This document shows positions 8,892 to 18,113 of a stretch of DNA of 64,000 nucleotides, piece by piece (position 1 is the first letter of the stretch; the number at the start of each line of letters is the position of its first letter). A program made the translations under genes and the position numbers. The DNA comes from Rhizobium sp. N324 (GTDB taxonomy: Bacteria > Pseudomonadota > Alphaproteobacteria > Rhizobiales > Rhizobiaceae): the NCBI RefSeq assembly GCF_001664485.1, contig NZ_CP013630.1, positions 3,789,501 to 3,853,500 of the forward strand, written 5' to 3'. The notes below the pieces were generated by a model, which was given only the letters and a program-made list of their open reading frames with translations, made no database searches and was not told the origin of the DNA.

Positions 8892-9535
8892 CACTGCACC
8901 ACCGGTTGACGATAGTTGTCGAGGATGTCGGCAACGTCGGGCGGCATGTTGCCGGCGTCGCTTCCGGTCGCGATCCAATAGCTGACATCGCGCACGCCTG
9001 GGATATTTTCCGACCGCAGGAACGGGTCGCGGCCGCGCGCCATATACCGCGCCTTGACCATGCGGATCGCCGCGTCCTGCACATCAGCGGGTATCGACGA
9101 ATAGCCTGCGGTATAGGTGAACGAGAGCGGCCATGCCTGCCATTCCCTTGGATAGGCATTCGTATCGATGCGCGTGGCGATGCCCGTCTTCGCGTCGACG
9201 CGAAAATCGGTGCCTGACGTCAGAGCATCCCCATTCTCGGTCACAGTTACATCCCCTGACAGCGGCCAGCGAGAGAGTTGGATATCGGAAAGCGAGCCGG
9301 CGACCTGGAAGGCGTAGAATTCACGGTCCGGCCAGATCTCATCCTTCACCGTCTCCTGCACGAAGGTCCGGTTGCAATATTGCGCGATCGCCAGAGAGGC
9401 CCCCGCGAGATAACGCTTGAGCACTGCATCGTCGCCACCGCCGGTGAGGCCGAGCTCGGCCTTCACGTCCGACAGCGTGACGAGGTCCGCGCTACTGGCC
9501 GGAGTCAGCACGGTTGTGATGATACGAAAGCCCAT
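8891..9535 (-). CDS. Head-tail connector protein (HK97 gp6-like)
   Basis: A 214-residue protein with the typical gp6-type N-terminus: LVTLSDVKAELGL, then a helix ending in AGASLAIAQYCNRTF, then a beta domain with WPLSGDVTVTENG. The C-terminal helices contain VQDAAIRMVKARY. These features match the phage head-tail connector (adaptor) family that forms a ring under the portal. It is preceded and followed by the paralogous decoration-like genes, an unusual interleaving. Confidence 0.78.
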   Translation of the reverse strand: MGFRIITTVLTPASSADLVTLSDVKAELGLTGGGDDAVLKRYLAGASLAIAQYCNRTFVQETVKDEIWPDREFYAFQVAGSLSDIQLSRWPLSGDVTVTENGDALTSGTDFRVDAKTGIATRIDTNAYPREWQAWPLSFTYTAGYSSIPADVQDAAIRMVKARYMARGRDPFLRSENIPGVRDVSYWIATGSDAGNMPPDVADILDNYRQPVVQ

Positions 9536-9538
9536 GGT

Positions 9539-9940
9539 TCAGGCCGCCTGGTCCGTCGCGATGTCGACGTCCAGCCGCGTCGCGCCGGCATAAGTGCCGA
9601 CCGAAACGACCTTGAGACGGAACTGCGAACCGAGAATTCCGTCGACGGCGGTGTTTGCAGCCAGAGATCCATCGGTCGGGACAGCAGCGGTTGTTTTCGC
9701 TGTCAGGGCAGAAAGATTGAAGATCTTCGTCGCAGCGCTGGTGGTGAAATTGAATTCGGCGATATCGATCCAGGTGGCGCCACCATCAAGCGAAGTCTGG
9801 ACATAGGCGTCGACGGACGTGCCGCCCGAGCCATAGGCGAACTTCGCCTGGATAGCCAGGTTGCTGGGCGCGCCGTTGAACTTGGCGACATCGGATACCA
9901 GCGACGCAGCGGCTGCAATTTGACGGCCGAAGAGGTTCAT
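9539..9940 (-). CDS. Decoration-like beta protein, paralogue B
   Basis: A 133-residue protein starting MNLFGRQIAAA, clearly paralogous to the protein at 8487-8891 over residues 30-130 (GSGGTSVDAYVQTSLDGGAT, then SVGTYAGATRLDV). An ATGA overlap couples it to the small gene upstream. A structural, virion-surface or neck role is inferred from its place among the head genes and its beta-rich composition; no named family is claimed. Confidence 0.55.
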   Translation of the reverse strand: MNLFGRQIAAAASLVSDVAKFNGAPSNLAIQAKFAYGSGGTSVDAYVQTSLDGGATWIDIAEFNFTTSAATKIFNLSALTAKTTAAVPTDGSLAANTAVDGILGSQFRLKVVSVGTYAGATRLDVDIATDQAA

Positions 9941-10146
9941 GCCTGCGATCCCTTCGTTTTGTAGCCCTGCTTGCCGCCACCGGCACGCATCGAGCGATCT
10001 TCGTATTTCTCACCGGCCGGATTGAAGGGCCGAAGATCCTTGGCCTCGCCATTTTCCACCAGGCTGCGCGCCAGCTTGTCGTCGACATGGATGTCGTCGC
10101 CATCACGCCAGGGCCGCATGTCCTGCGTCAAAGTCACGGTTTTCAC
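9937..10146 (-). CDS. Small head-region protein, hypothetical
   Basis: A 69-residue protein with a GTG start, supported by AGGAGGTG about six bases upstream and by a GTGA overlap with the glycosyltransferase-like gene. The sequence VKTVTLTQDMRPWRDGDDIHVDDKLARSLVENGEAKDL resembles short phage proteins with one small beta domain, and the C-terminus is Lys/Gly-rich. No function is assigned. Coupling on both sides places it in the capsid-region operon. Confidence 0.6.
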   Translation of the reverse strand: MKTVTLTQDMRPWRDGDDIHVDDKLARSLVENGEAKDLRPFNPAGEKYEDRSMRAGGGKQGYKTKGSQA

Positions 10147-10892
10147 GAGAGCACCTCCTGCACGGAACCTCTGTAATTGAACGAACCGACATGCCCGAGC
10201 ACGATCGACGGATCGACCCAAACCTCTTCACCGATGGCGCGCCATCGGTCGCAGAAGACGTAGTCCTCGCCTGTCTCGTCGCCGGGAACGCCAGGATGGC
10301 CCTGGCGGAAGAATTCGAAATAGAACGGCCTGATATCATCCGACCAATCGGACGGCGCCTTAAGCTGCCATTCCGGATGAGCATCGACCAATCGTTCGAA
10401 GACGATCTTGTTGATCAACATGAACGCGGCACCGAACCCGCCGACCTCGACGGCGCCCATGTCATCGGTCCGCAACGGATCCGCCATGTCGGGCGGAACG
10501 CGCATGCACCAGACGCGAGGATCGCTGTTGGGCTTTTGGACCCGTTGACGTCCGACGCCGCCAATCAGCGGCTTGTCGGAACCGAGCAGGCGCAGCACGG
10601 CGGTGGGCGACCACTCCATGTCGTCGTCGATGAAAATCATGTCCGTGTAGTCGGAAGCCAGAAAGTAGGCCACGAGCTCATTGCGCGCCTTGTGCACGAT
10701 CGAGCTGCCGACGACGAACTGGAAAGTGCAGCGGATACCGTGATCACGCAGCGTCAGGACGGTCGAAAGCATGCTGGCAGTGTATTCCCAAGCCGGGTTG
10801 CGGGCGATGGGCGTACAGATCATGAGGGAGCGGGATTTCGCCCGCTCCATCCGCGCAGCGGCATCAGGATGCAAGTCTTCGGGGCTTTGCAT
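10143..10892 (-). CDS. GT-A-type glycosyltransferase-like protein in the capsid cluster
   Basis: A 249-residue protein with an N-terminal Rossmann-like start (SRSLMICTPIARNP), an R-x-x-x-x-x-F segment, and MIFIDDDMEW with the metal-binding DDD at residues 89-91, characteristic of GT-A family glycosyltransferases. It contains no membrane segment or signal peptide, so it is cytoplasmic. It lies between two small structural genes of the head cluster and is coupled downstream. Glycosylation of a virion protein is a plausible but unproven role. The acceptor and sugar donor cannot be told from the sequence. Confidence 0.7.
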   Translation of the reverse strand: MQSPEDLHPDAAARMERAKSRSLMICTPIARNPAWEYTASMLSTVLTLRDHGIRCTFQFVVGSSIVHKARNELVAYFLASDYTDMIFIDDDMEWSPTAVLRLLGSDKPLIGGVGRQRVQKPNSDPRVWCMRVPPDMADPLRTDDMGAVEVGGFGAAFMLINKIVFERLVDAHPEWQLKAPSDWSDDIRPFYFEFFRQGHPGVPGDETGEDYVFCDRWRAIGEEVWVDPSIVLGHVGSFNYRGSVQEVLS

Positions 10893-10901
10893 CGTGAGAC
10901 C

Positions 10902-11375
10902 TTAGTTCGGGAGGCGATCGAAGCCGCCGAAGAAGCCGGCGGCGCGGGCGACGGCTGTGTCAGTCTGTGTCGCCGAAAGATCCGTCGCGAAGTTGAAACG
11001 GACATAGCGGCGAGCACTGCCGAGGTCGATATTGGCCTGCAGCTGGCCTGCCAGTGCCGACGCAGCCGTCGAGCCCGTACCGACCACGGCGTAGGTTGCG
11101 GTGGCATAGTCCGACCAGTTGGTGCCGTCGACCGAATCCTGCACGGCGTAGCCGAAGGATACAGTCTTGCCCGTGGCAAGCGTCGCATCCCAGAGGACAG
11201 CAAATACGGCGGAGCCAGGCATTGAACTGCCGACAAAGCCCATACGGTCGATGGTGATACCGGTCGTGGTGGTGGAGTCGCCCGCGCCGGCGGCCGTGGC
11301 GGCAGCTGCTGCGGACAAGCGACGGAGAGAGCCAAGCTCCCCGATATTATGCTGCGTGACGATCGTCGAAGTCAT
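10902..11375 (-). CDS. Capsid decoration-like protein
   Basis: A 157-residue protein just downstream of the major capsid gene. The sequence is low in charge and rich in Ala, Thr, Gly and Ser, with beta strands (TVSFGYAVQDSVDGTNWSDY, RRYVRFNFATDLS). The V-Q-D/T-S-x-D-G-x-x-W signature also occurs in the two smaller paralogues at 8487 and 9539, so it is a more distant relative. The location suggests a head decoration protein. The ribosome binding site AGAAGG precedes the ATG. Confidence 0.55.
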   Translation of the reverse strand: MTSTIVTQHNIGELGSLRRLSAAAAATAAGAGDSTTTTGITIDRMGFVGSSMPGSAVFAVLWDATLATGKTVSFGYAVQDSVDGTNWSDYATATYAVVGTGSTAASALAGQLQANIDLGSARRYVRFNFATDLSATQTDTAVARAAGFFGGFDRLPN

Positions 11376-11454
11376 TGAGGAAATTCCTTCTGGAATGGAG
11401 GGGTGGAACCCGGCGGGCCGAAGCCCGCCGCGCTATGCACCGGCGCCGACGCGC

Positions 11455-12813
11455 CTAGCTGATGGCCGGAGCCCAGCGGACGAACTGGATCACAGCGACG
11501 GCCGCGTCGTGGCGCATCTGGTGATCGTGCTCGGCGATCGCGCGAATGATCGTCTGGTCGTTCTGGACGGCCGAGATCGTCGCGCCGTTTTCGTCGACAT
11601 AAGACCCTTCGCGGAAGACGGCCAATTCGAGCTGCATCGAATCCAGGATGATGTCTTCGGTCATCTCCACCAGGAAGACGAAGGAGCAATCCGTCTGCGA
11701 GCCGTCGGCATTGTACAGATTGACCGGGACCTGCGTCGTCTTCTTGAACGGATAGCCGAGCAGCGTGCCGCGCGACAGCTCGTCGCGGTAGACGTAGACG
11801 CCAAGCGAGTTCTGCACGTTGTTCAGGTAGTTCCAGGAACGCGGGTGCATGAACCAGCAGCGCTTGCTGTCGGGAACGTTCGCCGTGTCGAGCTTGTTCA
11901 CAGCACCGCCGAGCTCGGCCGCCACTGTGGCCAGCGTGTAGGTCGAGGTGGAGGTGATCCAGTTGCCGCCCGCGGCCGCAGTGGAGTTGCCCGTCGACAG
12001 GAATACGCCGGGCGTGGTGCCGAAGGCATTGGCGAAGGACAGATAACCGCGCGGGGTATCCTGCGTGCCGTCACCGGTGATGAAGGCAAGATCCTCGCGA
12101 AGAGCCATGACCTTGACGAGATCGTCACGAACGAAGGCGTCAACGGACGGATCCGCGTAGCGCATCATGTCGTTTGACACCGGCACCAGGGCGGTCAGCT
12201 TCTTGTAGCTGGCGACGATCTGGTTGAGGCTCTGCTGCGACTTGGTGATGGCCCGCACTTCCGACCCATAGGTCGCCGTTGCGGCGGAGGCCTGGCCTGG
12301 CAGCGTCATCGTGCCGCGCGGCATGGCGAGGTTGCGTGGCCCGGCGGCACGAACGACAGCCTGCGCCCGCAGCAGCGGAATGACTTCGTTCATGACATCG
12401 GGAGGAACGATAAAGCCCCCGGCAGAGCCGGTGGAAACGATCAGCGCCTTTGTGATCGGGTGGCTTTCGCCATAGGTGCGCTCGGCAGCCTTGACGGCCA
12501 GATCGATGTTTCCGACGCCCATGCCCATCATTTTGGCGATACCGCCGAGCATGAGGGATTTTTCCTTGACGTAGGGATCGGACTCGGCTGCAGCCGGAAC
12601 CAGGCTCTGACCTGCAGCGGGCTGCGCTGTCGACGCTGCGAGTTCCTGCGCCTGCTTAACGCGGGCAATCGTGGCGTCGATGTCGGTCACCGCCTTCTTC
12701 TTGGTCTCGAAGTCGTCGGGCGTCGTGCCGTCGGCGAGGGCTAGCGCCTCGAGTTCTTCCATTGCCTTGGCGCGGCTCTTCTGCAGATCCGCTACTTTCT
12801 GATGAATCGGCAT
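11455..12813 (-). CDS. Major capsid protein, HK97 fold
   Basis: A 452-residue protein with an N-terminal coiled-coil delta/scaffold region (residues 1 to about 110: KVADLQKSRAKAMEELEALA, KKKAVTDIDATIARVKQAQE). The HK97-type body follows, with VPPDVMNEVIPLL, a LTALVPVSNDMMRYA segment, REDLAFITGDG and the C-terminal strand block. The adjacent protease gene would remove the delta region during maturation. GGAGA precedes the ATG. This is the Phage_capsid (HK97) family with high confidence. Confidence 0.93.
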   Translation of the reverse strand: MPIHQKVADLQKSRAKAMEELEALALADGTTPDDFETKKKAVTDIDATIARVKQAQELAASTAQPAAGQSLVPAAAESDPYVKEKSLMLGGIAKMMGMGVGNIDLAVKAAERTYGESHPITKALIVSTGSAGGFIVPPDVMNEVIPLLRAQAVVRAAGPRNLAMPRGTMTLPGQASAATATYGSEVRAITKSQQSLNQIVASYKKLTALVPVSNDMMRYADPSVDAFVRDDLVKVMALREDLAFITGDGTQDTPRGYLSFANAFGTTPGVFLSTGNSTAAAGGNWITSTSTYTLATVAAELGGAVNKLDTANVPDSKRCWFMHPRSWNYLNNVQNSLGVYVYRDELSRGTLLGYPFKKTTQVPVNLYNADGSQTDCSFVFLVEMTEDIILDSMQLELAVFREGSYVDENGATISAVQNDQTIIRAIAEHDHQMRHDAAVAVIQFVRWAPAIS

Positions 12814-12882
12814 GTCATATTTCTCCGTGGCGCGTCGCGCGCGCTCGAATGAAGTTGAGGGAAACCAGCCTGTCGCCGGCGA

Positions 12883-14268
12883 TCAGAGCGGCTGTGCCAG
12901 CCGCAAGACCTCGATCTCGCGAAGCCTTTTTTGCTTCGTTGCTTCGAGCGCCTTTGCCCTGTCGGCTTCGGCGGACTTTTCGGTCTCCCCCGTGTCGGAG
13001 GTTTCCTGCTCATCCATCATGGACTGGAGCGTGTCGTGGCCCTCTTTTATGGCCTTGCACGCTTCCTGCATGTTGGAAATCGATGCGGCCGAGAAGCGAC
13101 GCCCGGCCTTGATGTGAGTGGCGATCATAACCTTGACGATCGGCGCCGCGCCGTCGGCGCAGATGCCCTTCGTGAGTGTCTTCGTTTCTTCGCTCACCTC
13201 TTCCTTGAGGAGCGCAGCAACCTCGGCTTCCGTCATGGAGATCAGCGCTTCGCCGAGCGCCTGCAGAGCACCACCGAGCAGACCGGGAACGACGACAGAG
13301 TCGTCATTATAGAGCGCATCCCATTCCATGCAGTCATCCAGCCAGGCGAGGTTGCTCAGGATCCGCGCGAGTTCCGAAACGTTATAGAGGCTCTTCACCT
13401 CGATCTTCGCCCCGGCCTTCACCAGAGTGGGGGTGGACGTCTTTTCCATCTTGGCCTCGTAATGGTCGATCACGGCGCGCGCTTTGGCGGCGGCATCCTC
13501 TGGGGTCAGGGAGTTCGGCAGCTCGGAAGCTGCCGCGCGAATGCCGGCCTTTACGGCGACCAGCCTGCCGTCGATGATCTTGGCGAAGGGCAGCTTGTAG
13601 GCGCTGCGCAGATCGGGAGCCCCCGCATCGTAGACAAGGAAGCCCTTGCGCGCGAAAGTCGCGTCCGGGCTGTCACTGTCGAAATCGGCAAAATCGAAGA
13701 TGCTCTTGGCAGCGGCCTCGCTATCCCAATCGGCCACCTCGTCGAGCGACAAATTGCGGGAGGCTCCGACCTTCCAATTGGACCCTTTCGCAGACTTGTC
13801 GACGACCAGCGCCGACGGATTGCAGGGAACCGGCGTGAATGAAAATTCCATCATGTCGCAGACGGTGTAGCGCTGCGGCCCCTTTGTCGGATTGCCCTTG
13901 TCGAGCGCCTCGCTTTCGACCGGCCGGAACCCGATCGAGACGCCGGGAACCGAACCGAATTTGACACGCCCATAGACCTTATCGGACTCCGCATCCTCGC
14001 CTTCCGGCGGAAACTGGACGAGAGCCGTGATGCCCGAGCCAGCCCGCTCGATCTCGATGCATTTCGCGACCGGCATGTTGGCATTATGGTTCCACAGCAC
14101 CGGACCGGCACCTGTCGCCATATAAGCCTTCCAGTTGATCCCGTCGGGAACGATGATCTCACCGGTGCGGTCGACGTCGCTCGTCGACACCACTACGCGC
14201 ACCTGGCGCTTGTCGGCGAGGGCCTCGGATTTCGCACTATATGCCTTCTGAATGAGGTTCATGACCAT
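12883..14268 (-). CDS. HK97-family prohead protease with long C-terminal extension
   Basis: Residues 1 to about 165 form a peptidase S78 domain. His61 is in WNHN, Ser111 in GVSIGF, and Glu141 precedes FSFTPVPCNP, together giving the expected catalytic set. The protein is 461 residues long against roughly 200 for the family. The extra region holds an ELPNSLTPEDAAAKARAVID-type segment, an aspartate/glutamate-rich part and a charged helical C-terminus (EKSAEADRAKALEATKQKR). It may be an attached scaffold. The start at 14268 follows GAAGGA; ATG 14262 is an alternative. Confidence 0.88.
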   Translation of the reverse strand: MVMNLIQKAYSAKSEALADKRQVRVVVSTSDVDRTGEIIVPDGINWKAYMATGAGPVLWNHNANMPVAKCIEIERAGSGITALVQFPPEGEDAESDKVYGRVKFGSVPGVSIGFRPVESEALDKGNPTKGPQRYTVCDMMEFSFTPVPCNPSALVVDKSAKGSNWKVGASRNLSLDEVADWDSEAAAKSIFDFADFDSDSPDATFARKGFLVYDAGAPDLRSAYKLPFAKIIDGRLVAVKAGIRAAASELPNSLTPEDAAAKARAVIDHYEAKMEKTSTPTLVKAGAKIEVKSLYNVSELARILSNLAWLDDCMEWDALYNDDSVVVPGLLGGALQALGEALISMTEAEVAALLKEEVSEETKTLTKGICADGAAPIVKVMIATHIKAGRRFSAASISNMQEACKAIKEGHDTLQSMMDEQETSDTGETEKSAEADRAKALEATKQKRLREIEVLRLAQPL

Positions 14269-14290
14269 CCTGTCCTTCGTCGAAGCTCCC

Positions 14291-15598
14291 TCATTGCTCT
14301 TTCTTGCTGCCTGGCCCGGGGTCCGCCAGTGTGCCGCTTTCGGGCCGGCCGGCACTGTCAGCCGAGGTTCCCGACGCGTCGGAACCGAGCGCCGCCGTAT
14401 TCACAGGGAACATCAGCTGATCGCCGCCGGTAAGCGGTGGTTCGCCTTCGCCCTTGCGCCATTCGTTCGACGTCCCGAGACCAGACATGACCTTCAGGCG
14501 GCCGTTGTTGATGCGCACGGCCTCGGAAGCCCGCAGCAGGTTCCGCTCGTCGAAATCCGCCTGCAGCCCGTCCTTCGCCAGGTCGAAATGCTGCTCGAAC
14601 TTCTGCTCCCAGAGTTCGCAGTCGGGCATGATCGTGCCGTTGACATAGAGCTGCTCGGCGTCGTCAATCTTGATGTTGCGCAGCTCGCCGGCGACGCCGA
14701 GCTTGTAAAGCGGCACACCGAACCAGCGGCTGACGTCCTCGACCGAGAGCTTGCGCTGCTCGATGAACTGCATGTCGACAGACGACAGGTTCATCGGCTT
14801 CCATTCGATGCCGTCCTCGAGGATGGCGGTCTTGCCGACATTGGCAATGCCGGCCCGGAGGTCTTCCCACTGCTGGCGCAGGCGCTTCGCGGTCTCCTCA
14901 GTCAGCTTCTTGGCCGACTGGAGAACGCCAGCCGGTCGCGCTCCATTACTGATCCAGCGCGCCGCCTGCTGCTCAAGCGCCATGGCGACGCCGATCGAAT
15001 CGCGGGCGACACCGATGGTCGACACACCGACGAGCATGTTGAAGGCGACGCCGCGAAAATGCAGGACATCTTCCGCTGGGATCGCGACTGGCAGCCCGCG
15101 AAGCGCCGCCATCTGAAACATCCCTTGCCGGTTGATGTTGTAGAAGAGCTGTCCGTCCGAAGCTTCGAGCACCATCACGCAATCGGGATTGACCGGGATC
15201 AAATACTGAGGATCGCCCTTCGTATCGCGCAGGATGACGGCATAGGCATTGTTGCGCAGGATCAGCGCCATTTCCATCTGCAGTGCGAACTCGAACCAGG
15301 TCTGCACCCAGTTCGGCCGCTTGAACAGCTTCGCAACCGGATGGGTTGTGTTTGCATCGCCTGCCCGGCCTTTCTCAAGCGACAGGACTCGCGGCGTGCA
15401 CCGGGCGAAATCCTTCGAGCGCTGCATGGTCGCGGCATAGATGGTCGAAACGCTGATAGCCGTTCCCTGGCTGATCTGCACGCCCGCCACCGAAGGCGTC
15501 GAGCCCAGCGTCGGCAGATAGCCGGCCGCAGGAACGCCGGCGCTCGATTTCTCGACAGCATCGCCGGAACTGCGGGAAAACCAGCTTAAAAGGCCCAT
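14291..15598 (-). CDS. Portal protein, HK97 family
   Basis: A 435-residue portal protein whose ATG overlaps the stop of the large terminase gene (TGATG). Characteristic pieces include a hydrophobic N-terminal MGLLSWFSR, HPVAKLFKRPNW with the following aromatic helix, LPVAIPAEDVLHFRG, and SVEDVSRWFGVPLYKLG near the C-terminal third, all typical of the Phage_portal family. It would form the dodecameric DNA channel at one capsid vertex. The C-terminal tail is Gly/Ser/Asp-rich and probably flexible. Confidence 0.93.
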   Translation of the reverse strand: MGLLSWFSRSSGDAVEKSSAGVPAAGYLPTLGSTPSVAGVQISQGTAISVSTIYAATMQRSKDFARCTPRVLSLEKGRAGDANTTHPVAKLFKRPNWVQTWFEFALQMEMALILRNNAYAVILRDTKGDPQYLIPVNPDCVMVLEASDGQLFYNINRQGMFQMAALRGLPVAIPAEDVLHFRGVAFNMLVGVSTIGVARDSIGVAMALEQQAARWISNGARPAGVLQSAKKLTEETAKRLRQQWEDLRAGIANVGKTAILEDGIEWKPMNLSSVDMQFIEQRKLSVEDVSRWFGVPLYKLGVAGELRNIKIDDAEQLYVNGTIMPDCELWEQKFEQHFDLAKDGLQADFDERNLLRASEAVRINNGRLKVMSGLGTSNEWRKGEGEPPLTGGDQLMFPVNTAALGSDASGTSADSAGRPESGTLADPGPGSKKEQ

Positions 15599-17394
15599 CA
15601 CACCACCATCAGATCGCGGTGCTCGTAAGCAGAGACCGCACTTTGCGCTTCCGGGTTCTTCACCATCACGGTCACCGCATCGAACAGCGCCATGATGGGG
15701 TCGATCTTTGCGTCGCCCGCCGTTTGCTTCGTCGCCCTGATCGCCGTCGCCGTCGGCTCTATTTTGAGATTGGAGACGATCCAGGGCATCATCGGACCGC
15801 CCGCGTGGAGCAGCATCTTGTTCGACAGCCGTCGCTCCGAGGTCTTGATCGCGTTCATCAGCGCATAGCCTTGGGGCACGCCGACAAGCAGCCCGTTTTC
15901 CTGCGTCACGTCGATCTCTGGCATCGCAAGCGCATCAACGAAATCGCCAATGCCCGCGGGGTCGACCGCTACCGCCGCCAGCAGCTCGCGATCCTTGACC
16001 ATCTTCACGATGTCGACAATCGCCGCGATGTCTTCGAGCGCATTGTCGATAATCGTCAGATGCCCCGCCTTCTCGAAATCGAGCAGGATCGGCGCGATCT
16101 TCTTACGCCGCTTCAGCACTTCCCGATGACACCAGGCATGCGACCAGCATAGCCACCGCTTCATCCAGACCGCTGTCTCGCGGCCATTCACCTTGACGCG
16201 CACCTCGAACTCTTCCGGTTCGCGCCCGACGATCGTCAGACCGAACAAGTCGTCTAGGCCGCCGCCATCGGCACCAACCGCGGCGACTTCGCAGCGCTCG
16301 AGCATTCGCTCCAGGGCATCGAACGGCGCGAGAGCCGAAAGCTCTTCGTCCACGGCCGCCGTCCAGTGATTGGCGCCGGGCCACCGGTTGGCCCTAAGGC
16401 CCATGCCGATTTCGACGTTCAGGTGCTTCGCCAGGAAGCTCTGATAGGTGTCGCCTTCCTGGTCGTCGCCCGATCGGACATTGAGCATTTTCCGCTCGAG
16501 CCATTCACGCCGAACCGACCGCCCGATATTGGGGTTTGTAACGTACCAATTTTCCGGATCGAGATACGCCTCACTGGCGATCATCGCCTCGGGAAACTCA
16601 TAGAGCACCGCCAGGCTTTGCGGATCGTTGATCTTGCCGTCCCGGACGTCTCGGAAGTAGTCCAGCTTTTCCTTGAAGACACCCGCCGGCGGCGCATCTG
16701 CCTGCGTGGAGATGTAGACGACGAAGCCCTCCGGCCTCGAAATCAAGCCGCCCGTGGCTTCCTGCAGCATCCCTGCCGCGCCTGCCTTCTTGCCGAACAG
16801 CCAGAGCTCGTCGATCAGAACAAAGCCAGCCTTCTTGCCGGCGGCCGTTCCCGAATCCGCCGAGACGATCTTCAGCACGGCCTTTGTGACGGTATGCGTG
16901 ATCGACTTGATGTTGTCCTGCACATGCAGGAGCACGGCCAGCTCCGGATCCGCCCGGATCATTGCCGCGGCCGGCCCGAACGAGTTTTCAGCGACTTCAC
17001 GTGTCGGCGCCAGGATCATCAGCTCCTGGTGCGAACGCCAGTTGCGGATCAGCGCCGTCACCATGATGCCGGCAACGATGGTCGACTTGCCGTTCTTCTT
17101 GCTGATCAGCAGGAAGAACTCCTCGATCAGCCGTCGAGCCGACCCCTCGTCATAGGCCCCGAAGACGGCCGCCACGAAATCGAACACGAAAGGTTCGCAG
17201 GACTCGCCGAATGTCGGGTGACGGTGTTGCCCCGTCTTGCGATCATAGACCTGCGGCAGGTCGGTGATCTGGAGCGACTTGAAAACCTCAAGCGCCGCCT
17301 CCGCCTCGTCGGGAAAGAGCGGCGCGATCGGGATCAGGCTCTCACCCGCAACAATCCGCCGCTCCCAGTCAAGGCAAGCCGTCGAATACCGCAT
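15598..17394 (-). CDS. terL: Terminase large subunit
   Basis: A 598-residue packaging motor of the HK97-type Terminase_1 family. A Walker A-like ISKKNGKST lies at about residues 97-105, and the Walker B strand FVLIDELWLF has D195-E196. The C-terminal half carries a nuclease-like region with conserved acids (AVGADGGGLDDLFGL, VAVDPAGIGD). It drives ATP-dependent packaging and cuts concatemers. It is coupled to the portal gene by a TGATG overlap. Confidence 0.95.
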   Translation of the reverse strand: MRYSTACLDWERRIVAGESLIPIAPLFPDEAEAALEVFKSLQITDLPQVYDRKTGQHRHPTFGESCEPFVFDFVAAVFGAYDEGSARRLIEEFFLLISKKNGKSTIVAGIMVTALIRNWRSHQELMILAPTREVAENSFGPAAAMIRADPELAVLLHVQDNIKSITHTVTKAVLKIVSADSGTAAGKKAGFVLIDELWLFGKKAGAAGMLQEATGGLISRPEGFVVYISTQADAPPAGVFKEKLDYFRDVRDGKINDPQSLAVLYEFPEAMIASEAYLDPENWYVTNPNIGRSVRREWLERKMLNVRSGDDQEGDTYQSFLAKHLNVEIGMGLRANRWPGANHWTAAVDEELSALAPFDALERMLERCEVAAVGADGGGLDDLFGLTIVGREPEEFEVRVKVNGRETAVWMKRWLCWSHAWCHREVLKRRKKIAPILLDFEKAGHLTIIDNALEDIAAIVDIVKMVKDRELLAAVAVDPAGIGDFVDALAMPEIDVTQENGLLVGVPQGYALMNAIKTSERRLSNKMLLHAGGPMMPWIVSNLKIEPTATAIRATKQTAGDAKIDPIMALFDAVTVMVKNPEAQSAVSAYEHRDLMVV

Positions 17395-17397
17395 GGT

Positions 17398-17649
17398 CTA
17401 CCAGCTGCACTTCCGGATGGTGACCGATCCGAAGGCCTTCACACTCCCATCAGCCCGGCGAACAATCCAAAATATCCGCCGCTCGATCGGACCAGTCCCC
17501 ACGCATTGCGCTTGCGAGATGATCGCCTTTTTCTCGCTGATGGCCGGCCTGTCCGCCACCTGCTTCGCCGTTCCCTGTCTGACTAACAGGCCCAGCGAGC
17601 AGCATGTTGTGGCGATCAGAACAGCCAGGGCAATCATCGGGCGGTGCAT
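17398..17649 (-). CDS. Small exported or membrane-anchored phage protein
   Basis: An 83-residue protein starting MHRPMIALAVLIATTCCSL, whose N-terminus is a hydrophobic signal or anchor of about 17 residues. The remainder is basic with three Cys in all after the start. It begins six bases after the stop of the gene before it and ends four bases before the terminase start. The function is unknown. A protein sent to the envelope is unusual between the two terminase genes. Confidence 0.55.
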   Translation of the reverse strand: MHRPMIALAVLIATTCCSLGLLVRQGTAKQVADRPAISEKKAIISQAQCVGTGPIERRIFWIVRRADGSVKAFGSVTIRKCSW

Positions 17650-17654
17650 CGGCG

Positions 17655-17918
17655 TCAATTGGCCGGCGTGAAGTCGACGTAATACTCTTCGCCAGGTACC
17701 AGCTTTTCGAACAGTGCCGGATTGGCGATGGTAATCTGGATACCCACGCTGGGCGACCATTTCGAGAAGGTGTTGTTCTCATCGCTTCCGTCGGCAGGAT
17801 AGCCGTCACTCTTCGCGACGCCATGAAACTGCACGGTTTCATTGACGGTCTTGCCTTCGGCATCCCGGTAGGGGAAGCAGGACCCGACACGGACTTTGCA
17901 ACGCATTTTCGTGGTCAT
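17655..17918 (-). CDS. Hypothetical phage protein, 87 residues
   Basis: A small, acidic, beta-rich protein starting MTTKMRCKVRVGSCFPYRDAEG and ending LFEKLVPGEEYYVDFTPAN. The pattern suggests a single compact domain. It lies six bases upstream of the 83-residue gene and just downstream of a 61-residue gene, so it is probably co-transcribed with the terminase. No family is recognised. Confidence 0.65.
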   Translation of the reverse strand: MTTKMRCKVRVGSCFPYRDAEGKTVNETVQFHGVAKSDGYPADGSDENNTFSKWSPSVGIQITIANPALFEKLVPGEEYYVDFTPAN

Positions 17919-17927
17919 GATGATCTC

Positions 17928-18113
17928 CTATTGATCAAGGTGTTCGCGCAGCTCGCCGACGGTAAGCTCCGCATCAAGGCTTTCGAGGAAGAGAAGGATG
18001 GTTTTCCGGGTGACCGCGACATCGTGGCGGCCGGGAGTTTGACGAGAGAAGGCCTCGGACTTCAGGCGAAGCCCTGCAGCGACCTCAAGCGCCTCTTCCA
18101 CATCGGCTTCCAT
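17928..18113 (-). CDS. Hypothetical small protein, 61 residues
   Basis: A short acidic helical protein starting MEADVEEALEVAAGLRLKSEAF and ending LESLDAELTVGELREHLDQ. The ATG at 18113 has GGGAGAG a few bases upstream; the frame continues to 18173 without a supported start. It is one of four small genes lying between the terminase subunits. Function unknown. Confidence 0.5.
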   Translation of the reverse strand: MEADVEEALEVAAGLRLKSEAFSRQTPGRHDVAVTRKTILLFLESLDAELTVGELREHLDQ

